The notes: generated from the letters alone by a model not told the origin. Shown: positions 24,783 to 33,353, counted from the stretch's first letter. The stretch: DNA of 64,000 nt from Cedecea selenatireducens (GCF_042138895.1 NZ_JBHIKW010000003.1:124001-188000), one strand, 5' to 3'. A program made the numbers and translations.

Positions 24783-25241
24783 ATGAGTTTGCAGTCCGTG
24801 CGGCAATTCTTCGCCGATCATGCCCCAGATATAGATATCATCGAGCTAAGCCAAAGCACCGCTACCGTCGCGCTTGCCGCTGCGGCCCACAATGTGGCCC
24901 CCGGGCAAATAGCCAAAACGCTCTCATTAAAAGTCAAAAACGACATTATTCTGATCGTCGCGAAAGGCGATGCTCGTCTTGATAATAAGAAACTTAAAGA
25001 AGCTTTTGGCGCTAAAGCGCGCATGCTCAGCAGCGATGAAGTAGTGAACTGGACCGGGCATCCGGTCGGCGGCGTTTGCCCGTTTGGGCTAGAAAACCCG
25101 CTGGCGGTATTCTGCGACATTTCGCTGCGCCAGTACGATGAAGTATTGCCCGCCGCAGGCGCTATCCACAGCGCCGTCCGCATCTCCCCTGAACGTATGG
25201 CCGAATTAACTCAGGCTAAATGGGTGGACGTCTGCCTGTAA
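24783..25241 (+). CDS. YbaK/ProX-type aminoacyl-tRNA deacylase
   Basis: The 152-residue product is a single-domain member of the YbaK/prolyl-tRNA-synthetase editing family, which hydrolyses mischarged aminoacyl-tRNA. Characteristic segments are APGQIAKTLSLKVKND with the conserved lysine near residue 45, LDNKKLKEAFGAKARML, and GHPVGGVCPFGL near residue 92 with the catalytic-loop glycines. Which mischarged tRNA it edits cannot be told. AGGAG precedes the ATG. It stands alone, divergent from the PTS pair. Confidence 0.8.
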   Translation: MSLQSVRQFFADHAPDIDIIELSQSTATVALAAAAHNVAPGQIAKTLSLKVKNDIILIVAKGDARLDNKKLKEAFGAKARMLSSDEVVNWTGHPVGGVCPFGLENPLAVFCDISLRQYDEVLPAAGAIHSAVRISPERMAELTQAKWVDVCL

Positions 25242-25350
25242 TTGCGGCTTAAGTGACTCAAAGCTTGATCTGACGCGACTAATGAAGCGATGCGCTCATG
25301 TTAAATGGATAAACGTTAAGCGCATTTCATTCTCTTTCGTCAGGATAAGC

Positions 25351-26127
25351 ATGCAGCCAGATGTTGTTCCCCAACGGGACGTCACTCGTTTATGTATTCA
25401 GTGTGCGCTCTTTTTGCTGCAGCACGGGGCAGAAAGCGCGCTGGTAGAAGAGCTTTCAACCCGCCTCGGCAAAGCGCTGGGCATGGACAGCGTGGAAAGC
25501 TCAATCTCCGCTAACGCCATTGTGCTCAGCACCATCAAAGACAACCAATGCCTGACGACCACGCGTAAAAATGTCGATCGCGGGATCAATATGCATGTTG
25601 TGACCGAAGTGCAGCACATCGTGATCCTCGCCGAACACAAACTGCTCGATGCAGGGGACGTTCATAAGCGCTTCGAACACATCAAACCGCTGCGCTACCC
25701 GCGCTGGATGGTGATGCTGATGGTCGGTCTTTCCTGCGGCTGCTTCTGCAAACTGAATAACGGCGGCTGGGACGGCGCGCTGGTCACCTTTATTGCCAGC
25801 TCGCTGGCGATGTATGTACGCCAGTTGCTCACGCATCGCCAGCTTCACCCACAGATAAACTTCTGCATCACCGCGTTTGTCGCCACCAGCGTCTCCGGGC
25901 TGCTGATCGCCAAGGGCCCGTTTGCCGCTACCTCCAACATTGCGATGGCCGCAAGCGTACTGCTGCTGGTTCCCGGTTTCCCGCTGATTAACGCCGTAGC
26001 CGATATGTTCAAAGGCCACGTCAACACCGGCCTGGCCCGCTGGGCGATGGCCAGCCTGCTCACGCTTGCCACCTGCATCGGCGTGGTGATGGCGATGTCG
26101 GTATGGGGGCTGCGAGGATGGGCATAA
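25351..26127 (+). CDS. yjjP: Inner-membrane transporter subunit YjjP (ThrE family)
   Basis: YjjP is the larger half of the split ThrE/YjjP-YjjB family; in E. coli the pair has been linked to succinate export. The 258 residues have a cytoplasmic N-terminus (RLCIQCALFLLQHGAES) with SISANAIVLS near residue 55, and four to five membrane segments from about residue 120 onward. The start MQPDVV at 25351 follows AGGATAAGC; the frame is open further upstream without conserved sequence. It overlaps yjjB by 10 bp. Confidence 0.92.
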   Translation: MQPDVVPQRDVTRLCIQCALFLLQHGAESALVEELSTRLGKALGMDSVESSISANAIVLSTIKDNQCLTTTRKNVDRGINMHVVTEVQHIVILAEHKLLDAGDVHKRFEHIKPLRYPRWMVMLMVGLSCGCFCKLNNGGWDGALVTFIASSLAMYVRQLLTHRQLHPQINFCITAFVATSVSGLLIAKGPFAATSNIAMAASVLLLVPGFPLINAVADMFKGHVNTGLARWAMASLLTLATCIGVVMAMSVWGLRGWA

Positions 26128-26591
26128 TCGAATTTATTCTGGCTTTGCTTCAGGATATGGCGCTGTCCGCCGTGCCGGCGGCAGGTTTTGCGCTGGTGTT
26201 TAACGTACCCCAGCGCGCCCTGCCCTACTGCGCCCTGCTCGGCGGCATCGGCCACGGTTCGCGTATGGCGATGATGAGCGCAGGCCTGAACATCGAATGG
26301 AGCACTTTTCTGGCTTCGATTCTGGTCGGCATCATTGGTATTCAGTGGTCACGCTGGTATCTTGCTCATCCAAAAGTTTTCACCGTTGCGGCCGTTATTC
26401 CCATGTTCCCAGGGATCTACGCCTACACCGCCATGATCTCGGCGGTAAAATTGACACACTTCGGCTACAGCGATCCGCTGATGATCCAGCTGGTGACTAA
26501 TTTTCTGAAGGCTTCGTTTATCGTAGGCGCGCTGTCGATTGGCCTCTCGCTGCCGGGGCTTTGGCTGTATCGCAAAAAACCTCGGGTCTGA
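26118..26591 (+). CDS. yjjB: Inner-membrane transporter subunit YjjB
   Basis: The 157-residue partner of YjjP supplies the C-terminal ThrE-like half. Four hydrophobic segments are visible, with the conserved stretch FTVAAVIPMFPGIYAYTAM near residue 92. The ATG at 26118 overlaps the yjjP stop, so the subunits are probably made in fixed ratio. In E. coli the next genes are dnaT and dnaC; here they are missing and ohrR follows. Confidence 0.92.
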   Translation: MGIIEFILALLQDMALSAVPAAGFALVFNVPQRALPYCALLGGIGHGSRMAMMSAGLNIEWSTFLASILVGIIGIQWSRWYLAHPKVFTVAAVIPMFPGIYAYTAMISAVKLTHFGYSDPLMIQLVTNFLKASFIVGALSIGLSLPGLWLYRKKPRV

Positions 26592-26629
26592 TGATGAGCG
26601 GGCAGAGAAGCCGCCGCAAAATAAAACTT

Positions 26630-26643
26630 GCTATTTAATAGTG
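26630..26643 (+). promoter_or_regulatory. Candidate OhrR operator at ohrR
   Basis: GCTATTTAATAGTG lies 20 bp before the ohrR start and matches GCTATTTTATAGCG upstream of ohr at 12 of 14 positions. It overlaps the palindrome ATAGTGCACTAT (26638-26649). A site shared by the two genes of a repressor-target pair is the expected pattern for OhrR. Confidence 0.5.
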
Positions 26644-26663
26644 CACTATCTATATTGAGAACC

Positions 26664-27110
26664 ATGAAGAAGACATCGACCGAAACGAACGCCCTGCTGC
26701 TGGACAACCAGCTTTGCTTCGCGCTCTACTCCGCCAACCTGGCGGTGAACAAGCTCTACCGCCAGCTGCTCGCGCCGCTGCAGCTTACCTATCCGCAATA
26801 TCTGGTGATGCTGGTGCTGTGGGAGCAGGACGATGTCACGGTGTCGCAAATTGGCGAGCGTCTGTTTTTAGACTCGGCCACCCTGACTCCGCTGCTGAAA
26901 CGCCTGGAAAACGCGGGGCTGCTGTTACGTCAGCGTTCACGCGAAGATGAGCGCCAGGTAGCCGTGACGCTGACCCAGGAAGGGAAAGCGCTGCAGGAAA
27001 AAGCGCTGGGTATTCCAGATTCCGTCCGCTGTGCTTCGGCCTGCAGCGTGGACAGCATGCTGGCGCTCAAAACACAGCTGGAAACCTTGCGCAGTAATTT
27101 AAATACGTAA
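26664..27110 (+). CDS. ohrR: Organic-peroxide-sensing repressor OhrR (MarR family)
   Basis: OhrR represses ohr until a reactive cysteine is oxidised by organic hydroperoxide. The 148-residue product shows the sensing region LDNQLCFALYSA with Cys18, the MarR winged helix with recognition segment LFLDSATLTPLLKRLE near residue 75, and the wing RQRSREDERQVAVTLT. Two C-terminal cysteines (RCASACS, near residue 125) suggest the two-cysteine disulfide type seen in Xanthomonas. The start at 26664 is preferred; the open frame begins earlier without conservation. Directly upstream of ohr. Confidence 0.9.
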   Translation: MKKTSTETNALLLDNQLCFALYSANLAVNKLYRQLLAPLQLTYPQYLVMLVLWEQDDVTVSQIGERLFLDSATLTPLLKRLENAGLLLRQRSREDERQVAVTLTQEGKALQEKALGIPDSVRCASACSVDSMLALKTQLETLRSNLNT

Positions 27111-27115
27111 TAATT

Positions 27116-27142
27116 AACCGTCGATATTGTCGGCGGTTTTTA
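27116..27142 (+). terminator. Terminator after ohrR
   Basis: AACCGTCGA and TCGGCGGTT arms (one mismatch pair), TATTG loop, T-run. It separates ohrR from ohr, so ohr has its own promoter. Confidence 0.75.
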
Positions 27143-27160
27143 AAACACCATATAAATCGC

Positions 27161-27177
27161 ACGCTATTTTATAGCGT
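27161..27177 (+). promoter_or_regulatory. Candidate OhrR operator at ohr
   Basis: ACGCTATTTTATAGCGT is a 6+6 inverted repeat around TTTTA, about 30 bp before the ohr start. Its core GCTATTT-A-TAG is shared with the site before ohrR. Confidence 0.55.
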
Positions 27178-27205
27178 AAATGCAATGTAAGATGAGGAAC
27201 CTGCC

Positions 27206-27634
27206 ATGTCTTTAGAAAAAGTCGTTTATACCGCAAAAGCCAAAGCTACCGGTGGCCGTGAAGGCCGCGCAACCTCTTCCGACGGCGTGCTGGACGTCAA
27301 GCTGGGCCTGCCAAAAGAGATGGGCGGCGCGGGTGGCGAAGTCACTAACCCTGAGCAGCTATTCGCCGCAGGCTATTCTGCCTGCTTCCTGGGCGCGATG
27401 AAGTTCGTCTCCGGCCGTGACAAAATCTCCATGCCGTCTGAAGCTTTCATTGAAGGTGAAGTCGGCATCGGGCCACTGCCGACCGGTTTCGGCATCGAAG
27501 CTAAGCTGAACATCCACCTGCCTGGTATGGACGCTGCCGAAGCGAAAAAACTGGTCGACGCAGCACACATCGTTTGCCCTTACTCCAACGCGACCCGCGG
27601 CAACATCGACGTGACCCTGAACATCATCAACTGA
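27206..27634 (+). CDS. ohr: Organic hydroperoxide reductase Ohr
   Basis: Ohr reduces organic (lipid) hydroperoxides with a dithiol, using lipoyl proteins as electron donors. The 142-residue OsmC-fold protein has both catalytic cysteines in their family contexts: Cys60 in GYSACFLGAMKF and Cys124 in HIVCPYSNATRG. The N-terminal YTAKAKATGGREGRA, with the conserved arginine, supports Ohr over OsmC. GATGAGGA precedes the ATG. Confidence 0.96.
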   Translation: MSLEKVVYTAKAKATGGREGRATSSDGVLDVKLGLPKEMGGAGGEVTNPEQLFAAGYSACFLGAMKFVSGRDKISMPSEAFIEGEVGIGPLPTGFGIEAKLNIHLPGMDAAEAKKLVDAAHIVCPYSNATRGNIDVTLNIIN

Positions 27635-27651
27635 TGTGAACTGATGTAACG

Positions 27652-27674
27652 AGCCGGGGAAACCCGGCTTTTTC
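27652..27674 (+). terminator. Terminator after ohr
   Basis: AGCCGGG, GAAA tetraloop, CCCGGCT, then a T-run. Confidence 0.85.
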
Positions 27675-27784
27675 ACCTGAATCCCCGGTTTAAGACAACT
27701 CTCAATCCCCCTGCTTGCGGCCAAAGCGCTATACTCTCGCCTGAAATCTCCTGCACTGCAGGCAAACAAAGCGAGTATCACAAG

Positions 27785-28294
27785 ATGAAAGCAAGGAATA
27801 AAACTCTCTGCGCCATGGCTCTGGCAGCGGCCTTTTTCACCGGCGAGGCAACTGCTGCAAGCTGGCAGGATCAGCTTTCCAGTGCCGCAAGCGAGCTGAG
27901 CAAAAGCAACGGCACGACCGCCAGCAACGGCGCTCAAAGTGGCGGTCTTTCTCTCTCTTCATTGACCAGCCTGCTTAACGGCAACAGCAAGTCACTTAGC
28001 TCAAGCACGATGACCAATGCGGCCGGCGTAATGGAATACTGCGCGAAGAATAAACTGGCTTCCGTCACCAATACCGACAATATCAAAAACCAGCTGATGA
28101 CTAAGCTGGGGCTGGAAAGCAGCACCAAGCCTGCCGACAAGCAGGACTACAACCAGGGTCTAATGGGCCTGCTGAATACGGCCAACGGTCAGAAGCTGGA
28201 TCTGAACAGCATCGGCAACTCGCCGCTAGCCGAAAAAGTGAAAACTAAAGCCTGCGACCTGGTACTCAAACAGGGCATGAATTACCTGTCGTAA
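27785..28294 (+). CDS. yjjA: Exported protein YjjA (DUF2501)
   Basis: The 169-residue product has a signal peptide (cleavage after TAA near residue 24) and a serine-rich mature region SWQDQLSSAASELSKSNG, followed by the conserved DUF2501 body with two cysteines (EYCAKN and KACDLV). It matches E. coli YjjA, of unknown function. In E. coli it lies after dnaC; here it follows ohr. Confidence 0.88.
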   Translation: MKARNKTLCAMALAAAFFTGEATAASWQDQLSSAASELSKSNGTTASNGAQSGGLSLSSLTSLLNGNSKSLSSSTMTNAAGVMEYCAKNKLASVTNTDNIKNQLMTKLGLESSTKPADKQDYNQGLMGLLNTANGQKLDLNSIGNSPLAEKVKTKACDLVLKQGMNYLS

Positions 28295-28305
28295 CGGCAG
28301 CAAAG

Positions 28306-28333
28306 AAACGGCCTCTCGAAGAGGCCGTTTTTA
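28306..28333. terminator. Bidirectional terminator between yjjA and cdh
   Basis: AAACGGCCTCT and AGAGGCCGTTT arms around CGA, followed by TTA. The two genes converge on it. Confidence 0.8.
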
Positions 28334-28334
28334 T

Positions 28335-29075
28335 TTAGTTTGCCAGCGAGCAGCTGTAGTCCAGCATCTCTTCCGCCGAGCCCTGATTCCCGCCCAGCAG
28401 CTGGCGAGGATTGGCCAACAGCACCACATCCCCTTTCGCTGTCACCACGCGCGCCAGGCCAAAGTTCTCCATTTCGTCATCCTGCGCCTTCACATACTCC
28501 GCCAGCACGGTAAACGGATTAGCTTCTGCAGGGACTTTTATCGCCAGATATTTATGCCCGAGGATCTCCGCGCCAAACGGCTGCCACTGGGTACCCACTT
28601 TATCGGCAAGCTGGTTAATGGACTGGTACACCTCAGGACGCAGGCAGGAGAGATGAATATGTAGCTGGTTCTGGGAGCGCCCGTAGCGGGAATTGATTGC
28701 CAGCACTAAATCGTCATCTCGCACCGCTTTTGTGGTTTCATCCAGCAGGAAATGGCGGTTATCCCACGCGTCCTGGAAATAGTTTGGCGCGCCGTTTTCG
28801 AGAATTTTCGGGCTTTCAATGCCGGTAATTTTGTCCGTCGGCATCAGCAGAGTATGCAGCGGGCCCTTCGCATCTTTGAACACCAGGTAGCGCTGCGCCA
28901 GGTCGACCTTCAGGCAAGGCGCCGGTGAGTTGTTCTGCTGCTGGTTAGGAATGCACTGCTGGCTGATGATATTCCAGAGAGCATCACTGTGGCGATGCAG
29001 CAGCCACAGGCGGATTGCGACGGCGGCCAGCAGCAAAATCAGCAGCACAACCACCACGCGCAGGATCTTTTTCAT
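28335..29075 (-). CDS. cdh: CDP-diacylglycerol pyrophosphatase Cdh
   Basis: Cdh hydrolyses CDP-diacylglycerol to phosphatidate and CMP at the inner membrane. The 246-residue protein starts with a positively charged end and one membrane segment (about residues 5-24). The HIT-superfamily site LHIHLSCLRP is near residue 138, with LAINSRYGRSQNQ before it. Similarity to E. coli Cdh runs through the whole length but is moderate. In E. coli the gene lies near pfkA-tpiA, so its position here is different. It follows a LysR-family gene by 20 bp on the same strand. Confidence 0.88.
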   Translation of the reverse strand: MKKILRVVVVLLILLLAAVAIRLWLLHRHSDALWNIISQQCIPNQQQNNSPAPCLKVDLAQRYLVFKDAKGPLHTLLMPTDKITGIESPKILENGAPNYFQDAWDNRHFLLDETTKAVRDDDLVLAINSRYGRSQNQLHIHLSCLRPEVYQSINQLADKVGTQWQPFGAEILGHKYLAIKVPAEANPFTVLAEYVKAQDDEMENFGLARVVTAKGDVVLLANPRQLLGGNQGSAEEMLDYSCSLAN

Positions 29076-29095
29076 GTCAGGTTTTCCTTGTGAAA

Positions 29096-30022
29096 TCAGG
29101 GTGCTTTTCGTTGTTGTAATACGCGAACAATAAGCTGGAAGCAGGCTTCAATTTGCGGCGCAAACGGCTCGGTGCTTCGCATCAGCGCCACGGTGCGGCT
29201 GAGCGAAGGCTGCTGCAAATGAATCACTTTCAGCTCGGGGTCCTGCAAAAAGGTGGTGTAAAGCTGCGGCAAAATCGCCACCGCCAGCTGCGAGCGCACC
29301 AGCCCGTAAAGCGTTTCAATAAAATCGACCTGATAGCGTGCATTTAGCGTCAGCCGCTGGCTTTCGGCCATTGCCGCCACCAGCCGGCTGATATTGCCTT
29401 TTGAAAATACGGCGATGTCCCGCTTCACCAGGCTCCGCCACGGCGCATGGCTGGATTCTGCCAGAGGATCGTGACAGTTGACTACCGCCACAAAGGGATC
29501 CTCCTGCAGCGGATGGATTTCCAGCGTTTTAGGCACCGAACTGTCCAGCGCGCCCAGGCCAAAGTCCAGCTGACCGCTTTCCAGTTGGGCTATCAGCGCA
29601 TCGTTGGTGCGATCGTGAAACTCTACGCGCAGGCGAGGAAAAGCTTCGGCGATCAATTGGGGAATATCGGGGAACAGCAGGCTACCTACCGACGGCACCA
29701 GGCCTATGCGAAGCGTGCCGTCGCCTCCGTCCTGCACAATACGCTGCATATCGTCAAAGGAGCGCTGCGCGACGTTGAGCACGCGTTCGGCATGAGGCAG
29801 CAGCGCCGCGCCTAAGTCCGTTAATGTCACTGCGGCCGCGGTACGATTTACCAGCTTGCCGCCCAGCACGGACTCAATCTGCCGTAGCGCGCTGCTCAGC
29901 GCGGGCTGACTGATCGCCAGCCGGCTGGCGGTATCGGTGAAATGACGAAGTTTCGCCAGCGTCACAAAATACTGGATCTGTTTTAACGAGAGTGCGGGAA
30001 GGCGCTGCCAGGGTTCAGCCAT
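29096..30022 (-). CDS. LysR-family regulator divergent from adenine deaminase
   Basis: The 308-residue product has the LysR helix-turn-helix at about residues 17-75 (LKQIQYFVTLAKLRHFTDTA, SQPALSSALRQIE) and a periplasmic-binding-like effector domain from about residue 100. It is divergent from the adenine deaminase gene across 135 bp containing a 14-bp palindrome, the normal layout for a LysR protein and its target. A purine or a degradation product is the likely inducer; that is inference from position. Confidence 0.88.
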   Translation of the reverse strand: MAEPWQRLPALSLKQIQYFVTLAKLRHFTDTASRLAISQPALSSALRQIESVLGGKLVNRTAAAVTLTDLGAALLPHAERVLNVAQRSFDDMQRIVQDGGDGTLRIGLVPSVGSLLFPDIPQLIAEAFPRLRVEFHDRTNDALIAQLESGQLDFGLGALDSSVPKTLEIHPLQEDPFVAVVNCHDPLAESSHAPWRSLVKRDIAVFSKGNISRLVAAMAESQRLTLNARYQVDFIETLYGLVRSQLAVAILPQLYTTFLQDPELKVIHLQQPSLSRTVALMRSTEPFAPQIEACFQLIVRVLQQRKAP

Positions 30023-30071
30023 TGGGGTATCAGGGTTGCCAGGTAAACGTTTGCCACAGGATAAACGTTTC

Positions 30072-30085
30072 TTATCGGCTGATAA
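30072..30085. promoter_or_regulatory. Palindrome in the LysR/ade divergent promoter
   Basis: TTATCGGCTGATAA is a TTATC/GATAA inverted repeat around GGCT and fits the T-N11-A LysR pattern. It lies 50 bp from the LysR start and 73 bp from ade. Confidence 0.45.
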
Positions 30086-30157
30086 ATTAAATCATCTGGG
30101 CAAAGCGTATTCCCCTGCCTAGAGTAGCCGCCAGAGCCTCTTTTTTGGAACCCTGCC

Positions 30158-31945
30158 ATGACCTCTGCTGATTTACGACGCCGGGCGGTAAAAGCCGCCC
30201 TCGGTGAAGCGCCTTTCGACCTGCTGCTCATTAATGGCAGAGTCGTTGATATGGCAACCGGAGAAACACGTGAAGCCGATGTCGGTATAGTCGGCACGCT
30301 TATCGCCAGCGTACATCCTCGCGGCAGCCGCGAAGATGCCGCCCAGACCCACGATCTTGCCGGCAATTACCTCAGCCCAGGGCTGATGGATACCCACGTT
30401 CACGTTGAAAGCTCCCACCTGCCGCCCGCCCGCTATGCCGAAATCGTCGTTGCCCAGGGCACCACAACTATTTTTTGGGATCCGCACGAGCTGGCGAACG
30501 TGCTCGGCATTGAGGGCGTACGCTACGCCGTTGACGCCAGCCGCAACCTGCCGCTGCGCGTGATCTGCGCGGCGCCGTCCAGCGTGCCTTCAACGCCGGG
30601 GCTGGAGATGTCCGGCGCAGATTTTGCCGGGAAAGAGATGGAAACCCTGCTCTCCTGGCCTGAAGTGGCAGGCGTAGCCGAAGTGATGGATATGCACGGC
30701 GTGCTCAACGGCAGCGAGAGAATGCTGGAAATTCTTAACGCTGGCCTGGAGAGCGGCAAGCTGATTGAAGGGCATGCGCGGGGCCTCAGCGGCGCTGGAC
30801 TGCAGGCCTACCTGGCGGCTGGCGTAACGTCCGACCATGAACTGACCTCCGCGGCAGATGCGCTGGAAAAACTGCGCGCCGGGCTGACTTTGGAAATTCG
30901 TGGTTCACACCCGTATCTGCTGCCGGAGATCGTCGCCGCGCTGAACGGCCTGCCGCATCTTTCCTCACAGGTCACCGTCTGCACCGATGACGTGCCGCCG
31001 GACATGCTGCTGGCAAAAGGGGGGATTGTGGCGCTGCTTAACCTGCTTATTGATCACGGCATGAAGGCCACGGATGCTTTGCGTCTGGCCACGCTCAATG
31101 CCTCGCTGCGCCTGCAGCGCCCGGATCTCGGTCTGGTTGCCGCAGGGCGCACCGCCGATCTGGTGGTGTTTGATTCACTGGAAAAACTGAGCGCCAAAAC
31201 CGTTTACGTTGCCGGGAAGCTTGTAGCCGAACAGGGGAAAATGCTGGAGCCCGTCGCGGCGCCGTCTATCGTTCCTCCGCGAGATACCGTGCAGCTGCAG
31301 CCGCTAAACCCAAACGATTTTGTACTCAAAGTGCCGGTCAACAATGGCCGCGCACGCCTGCGCCACATCAAGGGCGCTCGCTTCACCCAATGGAGCGAAG
31401 TCGAGGTGGAAGTCCGGCACGGTGAAGTCCAGCTGCCAGAAGGTTTCAGCCTGATTTGGGTTCAGCATCGTCACGGCCGCCACGAGGCAAAACCTCAGCT
31501 GGCGCTGCTCGAAGGCTGGGGAGAACTTCGCGGGGCCATTGCCACAACCTATTCGCACGACTCGCACAATCTGGTGGTGCTGGGCAGAGATCCGCACGAC
31601 ATGGCGCTGGCCGCCAACGAGCTTATCGCCTGCGGGGGCGGGATGGCGCTGAGCCAGAACGGGCAGATGCTGGCGAAGGTAGAAATGCCGATTGCCGGAA
31701 TGCTCTCCGATCTTCCCGCCGCCGAGCTGGCGCAGCAGTTTGCTCAATTACGCGAATTGAGCAATAAAGTCGCCGACTGGGAGCCGCCGTACCGCGTGTT
31801 CAAGGCTATCGAAGGCACCTGCCTCGCCTGTAACGCCGGGCCACATTTGACCGATCTGGGCCTGACGGATGGCAGCACTCGCCAGATAGTCGACCCGCTT
31901 ATTGAATGCCACGAACATCCGGCAGACGCACACACAACACATTAA
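30158..31945 (+). CDS. ade: Adenine deaminase
   Basis: The enzyme hydrolyses adenine to hypoxanthine and ammonia. The 595-residue amidohydrolase shows the metal motif LMDTHVHVESSHLPP near residue 77, WDPHELANVLG near residue 108, GHARGLSG near residue 208, the aspartate in CTDDVPPDM near residue 277, and the C-terminal adenine-deaminase domain with TYSHDSHNLVVLGRD near residue 465. It resembles E. coli Ade in layout but is clearly diverged, so it is probably a separate subgroup. A purine permease follows by 16 bp. Confidence 0.92.
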   Translation: MTSADLRRRAVKAALGEAPFDLLLINGRVVDMATGETREADVGIVGTLIASVHPRGSREDAAQTHDLAGNYLSPGLMDTHVHVESSHLPPARYAEIVVAQGTTTIFWDPHELANVLGIEGVRYAVDASRNLPLRVICAAPSSVPSTPGLEMSGADFAGKEMETLLSWPEVAGVAEVMDMHGVLNGSERMLEILNAGLESGKLIEGHARGLSGAGLQAYLAAGVTSDHELTSAADALEKLRAGLTLEIRGSHPYLLPEIVAALNGLPHLSSQVTVCTDDVPPDMLLAKGGIVALLNLLIDHGMKATDALRLATLNASLRLQRPDLGLVAAGRTADLVVFDSLEKLSAKTVYVAGKLVAEQGKMLEPVAAPSIVPPRDTVQLQPLNPNDFVLKVPVNNGRARLRHIKGARFTQWSEVEVEVRHGEVQLPEGFSLIWVQHRHGRHEAKPQLALLEGWGELRGAIATTYSHDSHNLVVLGRDPHDMALAANELIACGGGMALSQNGQMLAKVEMPIAGMLSDLPAAELAQQFAQLRELSNKVADWEPPYRVFKAIEGTCLACNAGPHLTDLGLTDGSTRQIVDPLIECHEHPADAHTTH

Positions 31946-31961
31946 TCCGGAGAGCCAAATA

Positions 31962-33305
31962 ATGGCCGAAAATTCAGTGTCTCAGGCCGCCAGTGAAAGC
32001 TGGCTGGAGCGGCGATTCCAGCTCCGCAGCCGCCAAAGCAAAGTGAAAACCGAATGCCTCGCGGGCGTGACCGGCTTTCTCGCTGCAGCTTATCTTTTAG
32101 TGGTTATCCCCGGCCTGCTTGCCGTAGGCGGCATGGATAAAGGCGCGGCAACTACCGGGACGATCATCGTCTTCGTCATCGGCACCCTGCTGATGGCGTT
32201 TTACGGCAACCTGCCGTTTATTGTCGGGCCGGGTATCGGCGGCTCGGTGCTGGTGGGCGTTACGCTCGCCGGGAGCGAGCATATTGGCTGGCAGATTGGC
32301 CTCGGCATCGCCTGCTGGTCAGGCATTCTGTTCTTTGCGCTTACCCGCCTCGGCCTGCGCGAGGTCGTGACGCGCTCGGTGCCGCAGTCGATAAAGCTCG
32401 GGCTTACGGCCTCCATCGGGCTGTTCGTCGCGGTGCTGGGCTTCCGTAACGCTGGCCTGGTGCTGGCAAACGCGAAAACCAACGCTCTGGCGCTCGGCGA
32501 CTTTACCTCTGCTGGCGCGATGGTTGCGCTGTGCGGCCTGTTCCTGGCCATTGCCCTTCAGGCTCGCCGCATACCGGGCGCCATTTTGTGGGCTATCCTG
32601 TTTGCCACGCTGGTCGGCATACCGCTGGGCGTCACCCATCTGCCGCAAAGCTTTATCGCTATGCCGCACTCGCTGGCACCGGTCTTGGGCCACGTTGATA
32701 TGCTCGGCGCGCTGAACATCGCCTTCCTGCCGTTCCTGTTTGTGTTCTTTGCTTCAGAGTTTTTCTCCACTATGGGCACCACGCTGGCGGTGGGCGGCGA
32801 AGCCGGGCTGCTGGACGAACATGGCAACATGCAGCACATCAACCGTCCGTTTATGGTGGACTCCATTGCCGCAGCGCTGGGCCCGTGGGTCGGCATTCCG
32901 GCCGCCACCGCGCTGATTGAGTCTTCGGCGGCGGCAGAAGCTGGCGGTAAAACCGGCCTGACCGCGCTGGCGGCGGCGGTGATGTTCCTGCTGATGCTGC
33001 TGTTTACGCCGATCGCACTGATGATCCCTAAAGAAGCGACTGCACCCGCGCTGATCCTTATCGGCCTGAACATGTTCAGCGGCCTGCGCAAAGTGGATCT
33101 GGGGAACTTTACCGACGGCCTGCCGGTACTGATGATGGTGATGATCACGCTTATCGCCAACAGCTTCGGCACCGGGATCGCCGGCGGTCTGCTGTTCTAC
33201 ATCATCATTAAAGTGATTGCCGGTAAGTGGCGTGAAATTCCGGTGGGGCTGTACCTGCTGGCGATTCCGCTGGTCTATTACTTCGCCACGTTAGTGAAGC
33301 ACTAG
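31962..33305 (+). CDS. Purine permease, AzgA-type (adenine/hypoxanthine/guanine)
   Basis: The 447-residue membrane protein belongs to the NCS2/AzgA group that includes E. coli AdeP, AdeQ, GhxP and GhxQ, proton symporters for purine bases. Family motifs: LAGVTGFLAAAYLLVV near residue 35, GPGIGGSVLVGVTLAG near residue 90, FFASEFFSTMGTTLAVGGEAGLLDE near residues 265-289, and SSAAAEAGGKTGL near residue 325. About 12-14 membrane segments are visible. The ATG at 31962 follows CCGGAGAG. In operon with ade, it should feed adenine to the deaminase. Confidence 0.9.
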   Translation: MAENSVSQAASESWLERRFQLRSRQSKVKTECLAGVTGFLAAAYLLVVIPGLLAVGGMDKGAATTGTIIVFVIGTLLMAFYGNLPFIVGPGIGGSVLVGVTLAGSEHIGWQIGLGIACWSGILFFALTRLGLREVVTRSVPQSIKLGLTASIGLFVAVLGFRNAGLVLANAKTNALALGDFTSAGAMVALCGLFLAIALQARRIPGAILWAILFATLVGIPLGVTHLPQSFIAMPHSLAPVLGHVDMLGALNIAFLPFLFVFFASEFFSTMGTTLAVGGEAGLLDEHGNMQHINRPFMVDSIAAALGPWVGIPAATALIESSAAAEAGGKTGLTALAAAVMFLLMLLFTPIALMIPKEATAPALILIGLNMFSGLRKVDLGNFTDGLPVLMMVMITLIANSFGTGIAGGLLFYIIIKVIAGKWREIPVGLYLLAIPLVYYFATLVKH

Positions 33306-33308
33306 AAA

Positions 33309-33340
33309 CAAAAATGCCCTCGGAAGAGGGCATTTTTCTT
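33309..33340. terminator. Bidirectional terminator between purine permease and hldE
   Basis: AAAATGCCCTC and GAGGGCATTTT arms, GGAA loop, T-run. This 48-bp gap is also where two ancestral chromosome blocks meet. Confidence 0.85.
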
Positions 33341-33353
33341 CAGGCGGCTGGAT

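Noticed and set aside
24746..24982. Alternative 78-codon ORF overlapping the YbaK-type gene
   Set aside because: It is in another frame, rich in arginine, without homology; the 24783 ORF has the conserved family motifs and a ribosome site.
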